DNA of 63,332 bases, taken from assembly GCA_027491035.1 (NCBI GenBank), contig JAIXWZ010000065.1, positions 1 through 63,332 on the forward strand, read 5' to 3'. Positions 28,859 through 39,983 of the stretch are shown in pieces. The notes beneath the pieces are model-generated. The model was not told the origin of the DNA. It did no database searches and was given only the letters and a program-made list of their open reading frames with translations. Both the position numbers and the translations under genes were made by a program. Every line of letters starts with the position of its first letter. The stretch's first letter is position 1. This stretch comes from Comamonadaceae bacterium (GTDB taxonomy: Bacteria > Pseudomonadota > Gammaproteobacteria > Burkholderiales > Burkholderiaceae_C).

Positions 28859-29947
28859 TCAGAAGGTGTAGCCGGCTTGCAGCGCGCCGCCTTCGATCTG
28901 CTCGAGCAGCCGCAGCAGCGGGGCCAGGGCCCGGTAGCGCGCGGTGGTGCTGCGCACGTAGCCGATAAACCGCGGAGTGTCGGCCAGGTACTGCGCCTTG
29001 CCGTCGCGCAGGGTCAGGCGCGCGAAAATGCCCAGCACCTTGAGGTGGCGCTGCAACCCCATCCACTCGACCGCCTCGTAGAACTCGCCAAAGTCCGAGC
29101 CCATCGGCAAGCCCGCCTGCCGGGCCTGCTGCCAGTAGCGCGCGGTGATGTCGATGACGAACTCTTCCTCCCAACTCAGGAAGGCATCGCGCATCAGGCT
29201 GGCGATGTCGTAGCTGATCGGGCCGTAGACCGCATCTTGAAAGTCCAGCACACCCAGTCCGTGCGCGCCGAGCATCAGGTTGCGCGGCATGAAGTCGCGG
29301 TGCACATACACCCGCGCCGCGCCGAGCGCGCCCAGGTTGTGCGCCTTGATCGCGGTCAGGGCGCCAGCGAGCGTGTGCTGTTGCTCGGCGCTGAGCTCGA
29401 GGCGGCGGTGCGCCTTGACGTACCACTGCTCGAACAGCGCGAGCTCGCGCGAGAGCAGCGCGTCGTCGTAGGCCGGCAGCACCTCGGGCCTGGAGGCCAG
29501 CTGCCAGCGCAGCAGGGCGTCGATGGCGCCCAGGTAGAGGTCGTGCGTCGGCTCGCCGCGCTGGGGCGTGGCCACTGGCGCGCCAGCGGCGGTGATGACC
29601 TGCATCAGGGTCTGCGCGCCCAGATCGGTCAGCAGCATGAAGCCCTGGGGCTCGTCCCAGGCCAGTACCTCGGGCGCATGCACGCCCGCTTGCCGCATCA
29701 AGGCAGCGACCTGGACAAAGGGCCGGCAGTCTTCCTTCTCGGGTGGCGCGTCCATGATGATGCGGCTCGTGCCATCGAGGCGGTCTATCCTCAGGTAACG
29801 CCGGAAGCTGGCGTCGGCCGAGGCCAGCCTCAGGCTGTCCGCCCGCAGCCCTTGTTGCGCGGCCAGGGCGTGCAACCAGTGTTCAAAAGCCAGGCCGCGG
29901 GCCGGATCGGCCCACAGCACCGGCGCCGCAGGTGCAGGGGTGGTCAT
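28859..29947 (-). CDS. amgK: Cell-wall amino-sugar kinase AmgK (APH-fold phosphotransferase)
   Basis: AmgK (362 aa) phosphorylates anomeric N-acetylmuramate and N-acetylglucosamine in the peptidoglycan recycling route found in Pseudomonas and many beta-proteobacteria. The aminoglycoside phosphotransferase fold shows LLTDLGAQTL, the catalytic VHRDFMPRNLML (HxD...N) and DFQDAVYGPISYD. Its divergent position next to lptD is conserved with Pseudomonas. Its usual partner murU (uridylyltransferase) is not adjacent; rsmE follows instead. ATG 29947 is used, the open frame goes to 29974. Confidence 0.87.
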   Translation of the reverse strand: MTTPAPAAPVLWADPARGLAFEHWLHALAAQQGLRADSLRLASADASFRRYLRIDRLDGTSRIIMDAPPEKEDCRPFVQVAALMRQAGVHAPEVLAWDEPQGFMLLTDLGAQTLMQVITAAGAPVATPQRGEPTHDLYLGAIDALLRWQLASRPEVLPAYDDALLSRELALFEQWYVKAHRRLELSAEQQHTLAGALTAIKAHNLGALGAARVYVHRDFMPRNLMLGAHGLGVLDFQDAVYGPISYDIASLMRDAFLSWEEEFVIDITARYWQQARQAGLPMGSDFGEFYEAVEWMGLQRHLKVLGIFARLTLRDGKAQYLADTPRFIGYVRSTTARYRALAPLLRLLEQIEGGALQAGYTF

Positions 29948-30005
29948 GGATAATTGCTCGTCGTGTCTGCGCAAATTCTGCAGACCGGTTTATCTCATAT
30001 TCACC

Positions 30006-32378
30006 ATGCGTTCGGCCCTGGCCATGCGGTTTTTTGTGTTGGCTGGCGCATGCCTGAGCCAAGCCGCGCCTGCCTTGGCTCAGACGCCCATGCAGGGGCT
30101 GCAGCTGCGCGCCTCGCCCATGCTGGCCGAAAAGCGCTCAGCGCAAAGCGAGCGCGAGGCGCCCGCCTTCGTGCAGGGCGATCGGCTGGAGGGCCAGAGT
30201 GACGTGCAGCTGGTCATCGAAGGCGGCGCCCAGCTGCGACAAGGCTCGACGGCGCTGCGCGCCCAGCGCTTGCAGATCGATGAGCCCACGCAGACGGTGC
30301 AAGCGGCCGGACAGGTGCGGGTGGCCCGCGTCGGGCATGTGTTCAGTGGCCAGGAGTTGCGCCTGCGCATGGACTCCTTCGAAGGGTTTTTTCTGCGGCC
30401 GCAGTACCGATTTCTCAGCGGCGGGCAGGGGCAAGCGCAACGGTTTGATTTTCAGGGCGATCAGCGCATGAGCGCCCAGGCTGCCAGCTACACCACCTGC
30501 GAGCGCGACAACGAGGAGAGTTGGAAGCCGGCCTGGCAGCTGCTGGCCGACCGCTTTGATTTTGACTTTGAGGCCGAGTCGGGTCAGGCCACCAACGTGA
30601 GGCTGCGTTTTTATGACCTCACCGTGCTGGCCTGGCCCGGCTCGGTGAGCTTTCCCTTGAGCACCCGACGCAAGTCGGGCTTTTTGCCGCCGAGCTACGG
30701 GGTCGATACGGCCAGCGGCTTGAGCCTGGCCGTCCCTTACTACCTGGACATTGCGCCCAACCGCGATGCCACGCTCACGCCGACGGTGATGAGCAAGCGC
30801 GGCGTCGACTTGGGCGCCGAGCTGCGCTATCTCGAGCGCAGCGACCAGGGCACGCTGCGCCTCAATGTCTTGCCCAACGACCGGCTCAACGGTCGCGAGC
30901 GCTGGGCCTACGGTTTTGTGCACAGCGGCCGCTGGACCACGCAGACGTCGTCCTGGGGCCCGCTGTCTTACAACCTGAACCTCAACCGGGTCAGCGACGA
31001 CGACTACTGGCGCGACTTCCCGCGCCAAAGCAAGGTGCTCACGCAGCGCCTGCTGCCCTCGGATGTGAGCCTGGCCTGGACGCAGGGCGATGTGCAGGCG
31101 AGCTTTCGCACCTTGCAGTGGCAGACCTTGCAAGACCCGCAGCAGCCCATCGTGCCGCCGTATGACCGGCTGCCGCAACTGGTGCTGCGCCACACCGGCT
31201 TTTGGAACACGGCACTTGGCGGCGTCGAGAGCGCGTTCGAGAGCGATTTCACCCGGTTTTCGGCCCTGCGCAGCCGCACGCAGCAAACCAATGCCGACCG
31301 CCTGTATGTCCGCGCCCAAGTCAGCCGACCCTGGGTGGGGCCGGCCGGCTACATCACACCCAAGGTGCAGCTGCACCTGACGCAATACAGCTTCGAGGAA
31401 GTCTGGCGTGGCGCCCGCTCGGCGGGCCGCGGTGTGCCCACTTTCAGTCTGGATTCGGGGCTGGTGTTTGAGCGCCAGGCCAGCTGGTGGGGCAACGCCT
31501 TCGTGCAAACGCTCGAGCCGCGGGCGTTTTATGTCTACACCCCTTACCGCCAGCAAAGCGGCCTGCCCAATTACGACAGCGCCGAAAACAGCTTCAGCTT
31601 TGCCACCTTGTTTGCCGAAAACAGTTTTGTTGGCAACGACCGCATCGCCGACGCGCACCTGGTCACCCTCGGCCTGACCTCGCGCGTGCTGCGGCCGGAC
31701 TCGGGTGCAGAGCTGCTGCGCTTGGGCATGGCCCAGCGGGTGCGCTTTGCCGATCAAGGCGTCACGCTCGACGGCGGCCCGCCGCCGGTCAACGCCGAGC
31801 GCATCAGCGACCTCATGTTCGGTGCCACGGTCAATGCCTCCGAGCAGTGGAGCCTGGACCTGATCTCGCAGTACAACCCCAAGCGCCGCCAGTCGCAGCG
31901 CCTGGCACTGGCGAGCCGTTACCACCCCAGCCCCTACCGGGTGCTCACGTCGGCCTACCGGCTGCAGCGCCCGGTGACCACTGGCGACAGCGGCAGCGAG
32001 CAGCTCGATGTGGGCTGGCAGTGGCCGATCAACGACTTGTGGGGCGATCGCGGCCAGAATCTGGGCCCCGGCCGTGGCCAGGGCGGGCGGCGCTGGTACA
32101 GCGTCGGACGGCTCAATTACAGCGTCACCGATGGGCGCCTGGTCGACAGCCTTCTGGGTCTGGAATACGACGGCTGCTGCTGGATCGCCCGGGCGGTGCT
32201 GCAGCGCTCCTACAGTGGTGTAAGCCGGGCCAACACGCAGATCATGTTGCAATTGGAGCTCGTGGGCTTTTCCAGCATCGGCAACAATCCCCTGGGCACG
32301 CTCAAGAACAACATCCCCCGTTACCAGTACCTGCGCGATCAGGTCAGTCCACCGAGCCGCTTTTCCAACTATGACTGA
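30006..32378 (+). CDS. lptD: LPS-assembly protein LptD
   Basis: LptD (790 aa) is the outer-membrane beta-barrel that places LPS in the outer leaflet with LptE. A signal peptide ends near PALAQTP (residue 25). The OstA/jellyroll domain (about 60-190) and the barrel follow, with FPLSTRRKSGFLPPSYG and PYYLDIAPNRDATLTP as family landmarks. Cys pairs near 168 (TTCERDN) and at the C-terminal DGCCWI support the disulfides needed for function. The start is ATG 30006; ATG 30024 is the alternative. surA overlaps by 8 bp. Confidence 0.96.
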   Translation: MRSALAMRFFVLAGACLSQAAPALAQTPMQGLQLRASPMLAEKRSAQSEREAPAFVQGDRLEGQSDVQLVIEGGAQLRQGSTALRAQRLQIDEPTQTVQAAGQVRVARVGHVFSGQELRLRMDSFEGFFLRPQYRFLSGGQGQAQRFDFQGDQRMSAQAASYTTCERDNEESWKPAWQLLADRFDFDFEAESGQATNVRLRFYDLTVLAWPGSVSFPLSTRRKSGFLPPSYGVDTASGLSLAVPYYLDIAPNRDATLTPTVMSKRGVDLGAELRYLERSDQGTLRLNVLPNDRLNGRERWAYGFVHSGRWTTQTSSWGPLSYNLNLNRVSDDDYWRDFPRQSKVLTQRLLPSDVSLAWTQGDVQASFRTLQWQTLQDPQQPIVPPYDRLPQLVLRHTGFWNTALGGVESAFESDFTRFSALRSRTQQTNADRLYVRAQVSRPWVGPAGYITPKVQLHLTQYSFEEVWRGARSAGRGVPTFSLDSGLVFERQASWWGNAFVQTLEPRAFYVYTPYRQQSGLPNYDSAENSFSFATLFAENSFVGNDRIADAHLVTLGLTSRVLRPDSGAELLRLGMAQRVRFADQGVTLDGGPPPVNAERISDLMFGATVNASEQWSLDLISQYNPKRRQSQRLALASRYHPSPYRVLTSAYRLQRPVTTGDSGSEQLDVGWQWPINDLWGDRGQNLGPGRGQGGRRWYSVGRLNYSVTDGRLVDSLLGLEYDGCCWIARAVLQRSYSGVSRANTQIMLQLELVGFSSIGNNPLGTLKNNIPRYQYLRDQVSPPSRFSNYD

Positions 32379-33711
32379 TACCTTTGTCCACCGCATCGGC
32401 CCGCTTGTCTTGGCCGCATGCCTCGGTGCAGCCGCAACGGCGGCTTGGGCGCAGAGCGCACCGTCGACGCGCGTGAGCGCCTCAGCGGGTCGATCGCTCG
32501 ATTTCATCGTGGCTGTCGTCAACGCCGAGCCCATCACCAACCAGGATGTGAGCAACCGCAGCCGGCGCCTGCTGGCTCAGGGCGCGGCCCAGCAAGCCTC
32601 GCCCGAGCTGTCCCGCCAGGTCATGGAGAGCCTGATCGTCGAGCGCGCGCAGGTGCAGATGGCCGCCAGTGTGGGCATCCGCGTCGAAGACGCTGCGGTC
32701 GAGCAAGCTGTGGCCGACGTGGCGCGGCAAAACCAGATCAGTGTCGACGAGCTGACTCGGCGGCTGCAGGCCGATGGCGTGAGTCTGGAGCGCTACCGGC
32801 GTGACCTGCGCGATGAAATCGCCTTGATGCGGCTGCGTGAACGCGAAGTCGATTCGCGCGTGCGCATCAGCGAGCAGGAGATCGACCGCCACCTCAGCGA
32901 GCGCCAGGCGGCCGCTGCTGCAGCCGAGCCGACGCAGATTCATCTGGCCCAGATCTTGATCGCCGTGCCAGAGGACAGCACGCCTGAGCAGCTAAGCCAG
33001 TTGCAGGCCCGCGCCGAGCAGCTGCGCCGCAGCCTCGAGCAGGGCGCAGACTTTGCCGCGCTGGCCAAGCAGGTCTCCAACTCACCCGATGCTCAGACGG
33101 GCGGGCAGTTGGGCCTGCGCAGCCCCGACCGCTACCCGGCCCTGTTCGTGCAGGCCACGCAAGGTCAGCCGGTGGGCGCTGTGGTCGGCCCGGTGCGCAG
33201 CGGCGCCGGCTTGCATGTGCTCAAAGTGCTCGAGCGCAAACTGCCTGGCGATGAGCTCAGCACGGTGGTGCAGACGCGTGCGCGCCACATCCTGCTGCGG
33301 CCCAGCCCGCGGCTCAACGAGCAGGCGGCGCGCTCGCGCCTCAATGAGTTGCGCGCGCGCGTGCGCGCCGGCCAGTCCGACTTCGGCCAGCTCGCCCGCG
33401 AATTCAGCGAAGACGGCTCGGCCCGCACCGGGGGCGATCTCGGTTGGGCCAGCCCCGGCATGATGGTGCCCGAGTTCGAACAGGCCATGGACGCCTTGAA
33501 TCCGGGCGAAATTTCCGAGCCGGTTATGTCGCGCTTCGGCATGCACCTCATTGAGGTGCTCGAGCGCCGCGAGGTGCCGCTGAGCGATAAGGAGCGCCGT
33601 GAACTGGCGCGCCGCGAAGTGCGCGAGCGCAAGACCGAAGAGGCTTTGCGAGCCTGGCTGCAGGATGTGCGCGGTCGCGCTTACATCGAATACCGCGAGC
33701 CGCCGCAATAG
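32371..33711 (+). CDS. surA: Periplasmic chaperone and peptidyl-prolyl isomerase SurA
   Basis: SurA (446 aa) escorts outer-membrane proteins, LptD among them, to the BAM complex. It has a signal peptide (about 1-28, ending AWAQS) and the SurA N-terminal chaperone domain ([18 protein letters not shown]). Two parvulin domains follow: about 190-290 ([20 protein letters not shown]) and about 300-405 ([31 protein letters not shown]). It overlaps lptD by 8 bp and runs into rsmA, so it is in one operon with its main client. Confidence 0.96.
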   Translation: MTDTFVHRIGPLVLAACLGAAATAAWAQSAPSTRVSASAGRSLDFIVAVVNAEPITNQDVSNRSRRLLAQGAAQQASPELSRQVMESLIVERAQVQMAASVGIRVEDAAVEQAVADVARQNQISVDELTRRLQADGVSLERYRRDLRDEIALMRLREREVDSRVRISEQEIDRHLSERQAAAAAAEPTQIHLAQILIAVPEDSTPEQLSQLQARAEQLRRSLEQGADFAALAKQVSNSPDAQTGGQLGLRSPDRYPALFVQATQGQPVGAVVGPVRSGAGLHVLKVLERKLPGDELSTVVQTRARHILLRPSPRLNEQAARSRLNELRARVRAGQSDFGQLAREFSEDGSARTGGDLGWASPGMMVPEFEQAMDALNPGEISEPVMSRFGMHLIEVLERREVPLSDKERRELARREVRERKTEEALRAWLQDVRGRAYIEYREPPQ

Positions 33712-33724
33712 ACAGGCCCGGGTC

Positions 33725-34501
33725 TTGAAGCACATTGCGCGCAAGCGCTTTGGCCAGCATTTTCTGGCCGACAGCGCCACCATCGAGGCCATCGTGCGAG
33801 CGATCGACCCCAGGCCCGGTCAGCCCATGCTCGAAATCGGCCCCGGCCTGGCGGCCCTGACCCAGCCTCTGGTCGAGCGCCTGGGGCGCCTGGCGGTGGT
33901 CGAGCTCGATCGCGATCTGGCCGCGCGTTTGCGCGGTCACGGCCTGCTTGAGGTCATCGAATCGGATGTGCTCAAGCTCGACTTTCGGGCCGTTGCCGAT
34001 CGGCTCGCGCCGGCCCCCGCCCGCCTGCGCGTGGTCGGCAACCTGCCCTACAACATCTCCACGCCCATCTTGTTTCATTTGCTGCCGCTGGCCGAGCGCA
34101 TTGAAGACCAGCACTTCATGCTGCAAAAGGAAGTCATCGACCGAATGGTGGCGGCGCCGGCAACCAGCGCCTACGGGCGCCTGAGTGTGATGCTGCAATG
34201 GCGCTACGACATGGAGTCGGTGCTGTTCGTGCCGCCCGATTGCTTTGACCCGCCGCCTCGGGTCGACAGTGCCGTCGTGCGCATGCGCCCGCTGGCCCAG
34301 CCGCCCGCACTCGATGCGGCGCTGCTGGGTCAATTGGTGCAGCTGGCCTTTAGTCAGCGGCGCAAGCTCTTGCGCCACAGCCTTGGCCGGTGGCTCGATG
34401 AGCGCGGCCTGGCCGGTCAGTTTGATGTGCAGCGCCGCGCCGAGGAGGTGGCGGTGGCCGAATATGTTGCGCTGGCGCGCAGCCTGTCGGCCCCGCCATG
34501 A
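33725..34501 (+). CDS. rsmA: 16S rRNA dimethyladenosine transferase RsmA (KsgA)
   Basis: RsmA (258 aa) dimethylates A1518 and A1519 of 16S rRNA. The Rossmann methyltransferase domain has [18 protein letters not shown] and NLPYNIS, the N-L-P-Y motif used by adenine methyltransferases. The conserved start ([12 protein letters not shown]) is at TTG 33725; no ATG or GTG fits. It is 13 bp after surA. pdxA, often between the two, is absent. Confidence 0.95.
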   Translation: MKHIARKRFGQHFLADSATIEAIVRAIDPRPGQPMLEIGPGLAALTQPLVERLGRLAVVELDRDLAARLRGHGLLEVIESDVLKLDFRAVADRLAPAPARLRVVGNLPYNISTPILFHLLPLAERIEDQHFMLQKEVIDRMVAAPATSAYGRLSVMLQWRYDMESVLFVPPDCFDPPPRVDSAVVRMRPLAQPPALDAALLGQLVQLAFSQRRKLLRHSLGRWLDERGLAGQFDVQRRAEEVAVAEYVALARSLSAPP

Positions 34502-34529
34502 AAAAAGCCCGTCAAAGGACGGGCTTTTT
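34502..34529. terminator. Intrinsic terminator after rsmA
   Basis: AAAAAGCCCGTC and GACGGGCTTTTT form a 12-bp stem with a 4-nt loop and T runs on both strands. It begins right after the rsmA stop and could also end minus-strand transcripts arriving from the barstar-like gene. Between it and 34710 I see no convincing gene. Confidence 0.92.
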
Positions 34530-34710
34530 CAGGCTGCTCGGTGGTCTCAAGCAGCAGCAAGCCAATAACCGGCGTTGAACGGGCTGCTCATGCGCAGCGC
34601 CAGCGGCGAGATGTCCACCAGTTTGTCGGTGGGCATGACTTCGCCGCCTTCGTCGGTTGCTTGCTGGGCCTCGCTGGCCCGTTCCCCTTGGCCAATTTCC
34701 GGGGAACGGG

Positions 34711-35130
34711 CTACAGAAAAGAATAGAAACATCGAAACGGTATGTTCCGATCCGCCCAGTAATCGGCTGCATCGCGGAAGATGTCGAGCAGCTGCTCGCG
34801 CGCTTCCTTGTCAAATTTGACGTTGGCCGGAATGTGCTCGAGCACCACGATGAAGCCCGGCTGCTGCCCCGATTTGTGCACCAAATCGGTCATGCAGTCG
34901 TAGAGCGCGTCAAAGTTCTTGCCGAAATGCGAGGGGAAGGTGTACTGCGCCGCGATCATGTCCAGCACATCCTGCTTGCTCTGGGCCGAGGCCAGATTGG
35001 CATACAGGAAATGGTGGCCCAGCTCGGTGGCGGCCTCCTGCAAATCCTGCACCCGAAAAGCGCGGATGGACTGAACGATATTGGGTCTGACAGTACGAAG
35101 TGGCTTGTCCATCTTCGTGGTTCTTTCCAT
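34711..35130 (-). CDS. Barstar family RNase inhibitor
   Basis: The 139-aa product carries a barstar-like fold: LYANLASAQSKQDVLDMIAAQ, then HFGKNFDALYDCMTDL, the inhibitor helix that plugs the RNase active site, and a C-terminal strand. It is acidic and has no signal peptide, so it is cytoplasmic. The gene follows the barnase-like gene on the same strand. A GTG at 35196 would overlap the RNase stop (GTGA) and give 161 aa; ATG 35130 or 35112 matches the conserved start better. Role: neutralise the RNase before or during export (inference from the family). Confidence 0.88.
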   Translation of the reverse strand: MERTTKMDKPLRTVRPNIVQSIRAFRVQDLQEAATELGHHFLYANLASAQSKQDVLDMIAAQYTFPSHFGKNFDALYDCMTDLVHKSGQQPGFIVVLEHIPANVKFDKEAREQLLDIFRDAADYWADRNIPFRCFYSFL

Positions 35131-35192
35131 GAAAAACTCAGGTTGTAAAACGTCGAAACTTTGCTCGAATTGGCCGTGCCGGTCATTGAACG

Positions 35193-35597
35193 TCACTGGA
35201 CGATGCGCCTGAAACTCGCGTAATGGTCCTCGGTGTAATAGCAGGCGTCCGGTGCGGTGACCTGCTTGCCACCACAGACGATACGGCGTGCCCCCCGATG
35301 GCTGACCCCTGGTGTTCTGACGGTGTATTCACGGTAGTAACCGCGCGGATGCAGGGGCAGTAAGCGCTCCCGATTGCCGAACACCGTGCCGTCCTTGTCA
35401 TGCTTGAAGGGCCCCCCTTGGTAGATCAAAGTCAGCACTCGCTGACCTTGTACCGGCAGTTGGGCCACCGCAATCGTGGTTTCGGCAGGTTTTTCAGCGC
35501 TGCTTGGGCCTTTGGCCACCGAACCCATTGCTGGCACCAAAGCCAGCAGGACCGCAGCCAGGGCGTGTTTCCAGGTCCCGCCCGATTTGCAAAGCAT
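35193..35597 (-). CDS. Secreted guanyl-specific ribonuclease (barnase/RNase Sa-like)
   Basis: This 134-aa protein has a signal peptide (ALAAVLLALVPAMGSVA) and the microbial RNase N1/T1 fold at its C-terminus. Catalytic residues are visible: Glu and neighbouring Tyr in YYREYTVRTPG, Arg in HRGARRIV and His in YYTEDHYASF. The family cleaves RNA after guanine. A pair of Cys (IVCGGK and APDACYY) may form a disulfide after export. ATG 35597 has AAAGG 7 bp upstream. It is followed by its likely inhibitor gene. Confidence 0.88.
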   Translation of the reverse strand: MLCKSGGTWKHALAAVLLALVPAMGSVAKGPSSAEKPAETTIAVAQLPVQGQRVLTLIYQGGPFKHDKDGTVFGNRERLLPLHPRGYYREYTVRTPGVSHRGARRIVCGGKQVTAPDACYYTEDHYASFRRIVQ

Positions 35598-35828
35598 GAA
35601 AAACCTTTTCTGAACCTCGGGGGTCAAACCGTGCCAATTTCCCCACTCACACGGGTTAACCCTAAACTTTCAGCGCGTAAGTGTGACGGATATGCGTAAA
35701 AAAAGCAAGGGCTAACCCGCATCAATCACTGCCTTCCTTGGGAAATGCACCCTTTGATGTGAGCGCCCGCTCTACAAAAACCCCTTGGTGTGTATGACTG
35801 ATCCGCTCGTTGCCAGGACTGCTCAGCC

Positions 35829-35862
35829 CGTCATTGCGAGGCCGCAGGCCGTGGCAATCCAT
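35829..35862. repeat. Interspersed palindromic repeat copy
   Basis: CGTCATTGCGAGG, CCGCAGGCC and GTGGCAATCC match the copies near 27992 and 61064. A mirrored CGCGATGACG follows at 35899-35908 and seeds the tandem array. The stretch 35598-35828 before it holds no gene; it contains the upstream region of the RNase gene. Confidence 0.8.
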
Positions 35863-35901
35863 GTCTTCGAACAGCCGCCGATGGATCGCTTCGTTCCTCG
35901 C

Positions 35902-35986
35902 GATGACGCCGTGGGGGCGATGACGCCGTGGTGGCGATGACGCCGTGGGGGTGATGACGCCGTGGGGGTGATGGCGCTGCGGGGGC
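35902..35986. repeat. Five tandem copies of a 17-bp unit
   Basis: GATGACGCCGTGGGGGC/T repeats at 35902, 35919, 35936, 35953 and, diverged (GATGGCGCTGCGGGGGC), at 35970, each 17 bp. It ends 2 bp before the stop codon of the malic enzyme gene. It appears to have grown from the GATGACG arm of the adjacent palindromic repeat. Copy number could vary between strains. Confidence 0.9.
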
Positions 35987-35988
35987 CT

Positions 35989-38298
<2,310 letters not shown>

Positions 38299-38482
38299 GG
38301 GGTCTCCTTGAGCGGTGTGCAGGCGCCCTTGTCGCGTGCAAGACAGGGCTTCATTGTAGGTGGCCACTGTGGGCCAAGCAGGGTGCGCGGGCACAGGCCT
38401 GGCGCACAACGGTTTTTACCTTTACGCAAAGATCGAGCCAATGCGCGGCGAGCCACCTCGCAGCTCGCGCGCCGCTCGCGGG

Positions 38483-39199
38483 TCAGCGCCTGACCCCGAG
38501 CAAGCCTTCGATCAGTTCGGGCTGGGCCTGCAACTGCTGCGCCGACGAGTGGTGCACCACGCTGCCGCGATCGAGCACCACGGCCTGGTCCGAGATGGCC
38601 AAGATGGCCTGCGGATGCTGCTCGACGATGATGGCGCTCAGGCCTTCTTGCCGCGTGATGCGGCTGATGGCGCGCAGCAGCTCTTCCACGATGATGGGCG
38701 CCAGTCCCTCCAGCGGCTCGTCAAGCAGCAGCAGCCGTGGGTTCAGGGCAAGAGCCCGACCGACGGCCAGCATCTGCTGCTCGCCACCTGACAGCTGCGT
38801 GCCCAGGTTGCCCTTGCGCTCGGCCAGGCGGGGAAACAGCGCGTAGACTGCTTGCGCCGTCCAGGGCCCGGGCCGCGCCACCGCCGTGAGGTTTTCGTGC
38901 ACCGTCAGGGACTTGAAGATGTTGCGCTCCTGGGGCACCCATCCGATGCCGCAGGCGGCGCGCTCGAAGGACGGCAGACGCGACAAGTCGACGCTGCGCT
39001 GGCCCAGGTTGAACTGCAGAGTGCCGCCATGCTGGCGCGTGGCGCCAGCCACGGTGTTGATCAGTGTGGTCTTGCCGGTGCCGTTGCGCCCAAGCAGGGC
39101 CAGGGTCTGGCCCTGGTCGAGAGTGAAGTCCACGCCCTGCAGCACCACCGCCTCGCCGTAACCGGCCCGCAGACCTTGCACGCGCAGCAGTTCAGCCAT
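38483..39199 (-). CDS. livF: Branched-chain amino acid-type ABC transporter ATP-binding protein LivF
   Basis: The 238-aa ATPase has Walker A LLGRNGTGKTTL, the signature QLSGGEQQMLAVGRAL and Walker B RLLLLDEPLEGLAP. With LivG it powers import through LivHM. It is the last gene of the livHMGF block and overlaps livG by 8 bp. The LivK-type receptor is absent from this cluster, so ligand (branched-chain amino acid, amide or aromatic acid) is not fixed. Confidence 0.93.
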   Translation of the reverse strand: MAELLRVQGLRAGYGEAVVLQGVDFTLDQGQTLALLGRNGTGKTTLINTVAGATRQHGGTLQFNLGQRSVDLSRLPSFERAACGIGWVPQERNIFKSLTVHENLTAVARPGPWTAQAVYALFPRLAERKGNLGTQLSGGEQQMLAVGRALALNPRLLLLDEPLEGLAPIIVEELLRAISRITRQEGLSAIIVEQHPQAILAISDQAVVLDRGSVVHHSSAQQLQAQPELIEGLLGVRR

Positions 39200-39983
39200 G
39201 GCTGGCCTCCGCGCCGTGGCCCAGATAGACCGCCTTGACCCGCTCGTCGCGCGCGATGTCTTCGGGCAGGCCTTCGGTGAGCACGCCGCCGTTGACCATC
39301 ACGGTCATGTACTGGGCAAAGCTGAACACCAGGTCCATGTCGTGCTCGATCAGCAGCACCGACACATCGGCCGGCAAGGCCGCCACCGTCTGCAGCAATT
39401 GCTCGCGCTCGCCGGTGGGCACGCCCGCCACGGGTTCGTCGAGCAGCAGGACGCGCGGCTGGCAGGCCAGCGCGATCGCGATTTCGAGCAGGCGCCGCTT
39501 GCCGTAGGGCAGCACCCGGGTGGTCTGGTCCATCACGTCGGTCAGGTGAAAGCGCTCGAGCAGCTCCTCGCAGCGCTGCATCACGGCCGCGCTCTGGCCC
39601 AGTCTTTGCCACCAGCGCGCACCGAGCCCCTGCTGGCGCGAGACGGTCAGTGCCAGCGTCTGCATGGGCGTCAGGCTGTCAAACAGCTGATTGATCTGGA
39701 AGGTGCGCACCATGCCGCGCTGCACCCGCTCGTGGGGCGCCAGCTCGGTGATGTCTTGTCCGTCGAGCAAGATGCGCCCTTCGGTGGGCGGCAGCACACC
39801 CGTGAGCAGGTTGATCAGGGTCGTTTTGCCCGCGCCGTTGGGCCCAATGAGCGCGTGCCTGGCCCCTTGCTTGAGCTCAAGGCTCACCTGGTCGGTGGCC
39901 GTGATACCGCCAAAGCGCTTGACCAGCGCGCGCGTCTGCAGCACGGCCGTTGGGCCAGCGCCCGTCTTGCTTGCCGCGCTCAT
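39192..39983 (-). CDS. livG: Branched-chain amino acid-type ABC transporter ATP-binding protein LivG
   Basis: The 263-aa ATPase has Walker A LIGPNGAGKTTLINLLTG and Walker B RVLLLDEPVAGV, followed by the family extension GERE. Between them the signature region is replaced by TRVLPYGKRRLLEIAIAL, where LSYG(K/Q)-type variation is usual for LivG. ATG 39983 (MSAASKTG) overlaps the livM stop. Part of livHMGF, downstream of livM. Confidence 0.93.
   Translation of the reverse strand: MSAASKTGAGPTAVLQTRALVKRFGGITATDQVSLELKQGARHALIGPNGAGKTTLINLLTGVLPPTEGRILLDGQDITELAPHERVQRGMVRTFQINQLFDSLTPMQTLALTVSRQQGLGARWWQRLGQSAAVMQRCEELLERFHLTDVMDQTTRVLPYGKRRLLEIAIALACQPRVLLLDEPVAGVPTGEREQLLQTVAALPADVSVLLIEHDMDLVFSFAQYMTVMVNGGVLTEGLPEDIARDERVKAVYLGHGAEASHG

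Noticed and set aside
30138..32555. 805-aa open frame on the minus strand opposite lptD
   Set aside because: His/Gln/Leu-rich translation with no domain; it is the GC-driven antisense frame of lptD.
34547..34732. 61-aa minus-strand frame after the barstar-like gene
   Set aside because: Overlaps the end of the inhibitor gene, has no ribosome site or family likeness; kept out although the tail (SPLALRMSSPFNAGYWL) is not obviously random.
35829..35986. CRISPR-like array
   Set aside because: Units are directly abutting 17-mers without spacers and there are no cas genes; it is a simple tandem repeat.
35902..35986. G-quadruplex in the 17-bp array
   Set aside because: G runs are more than 10 bases apart, too far for a stable intramolecular quadruplex.
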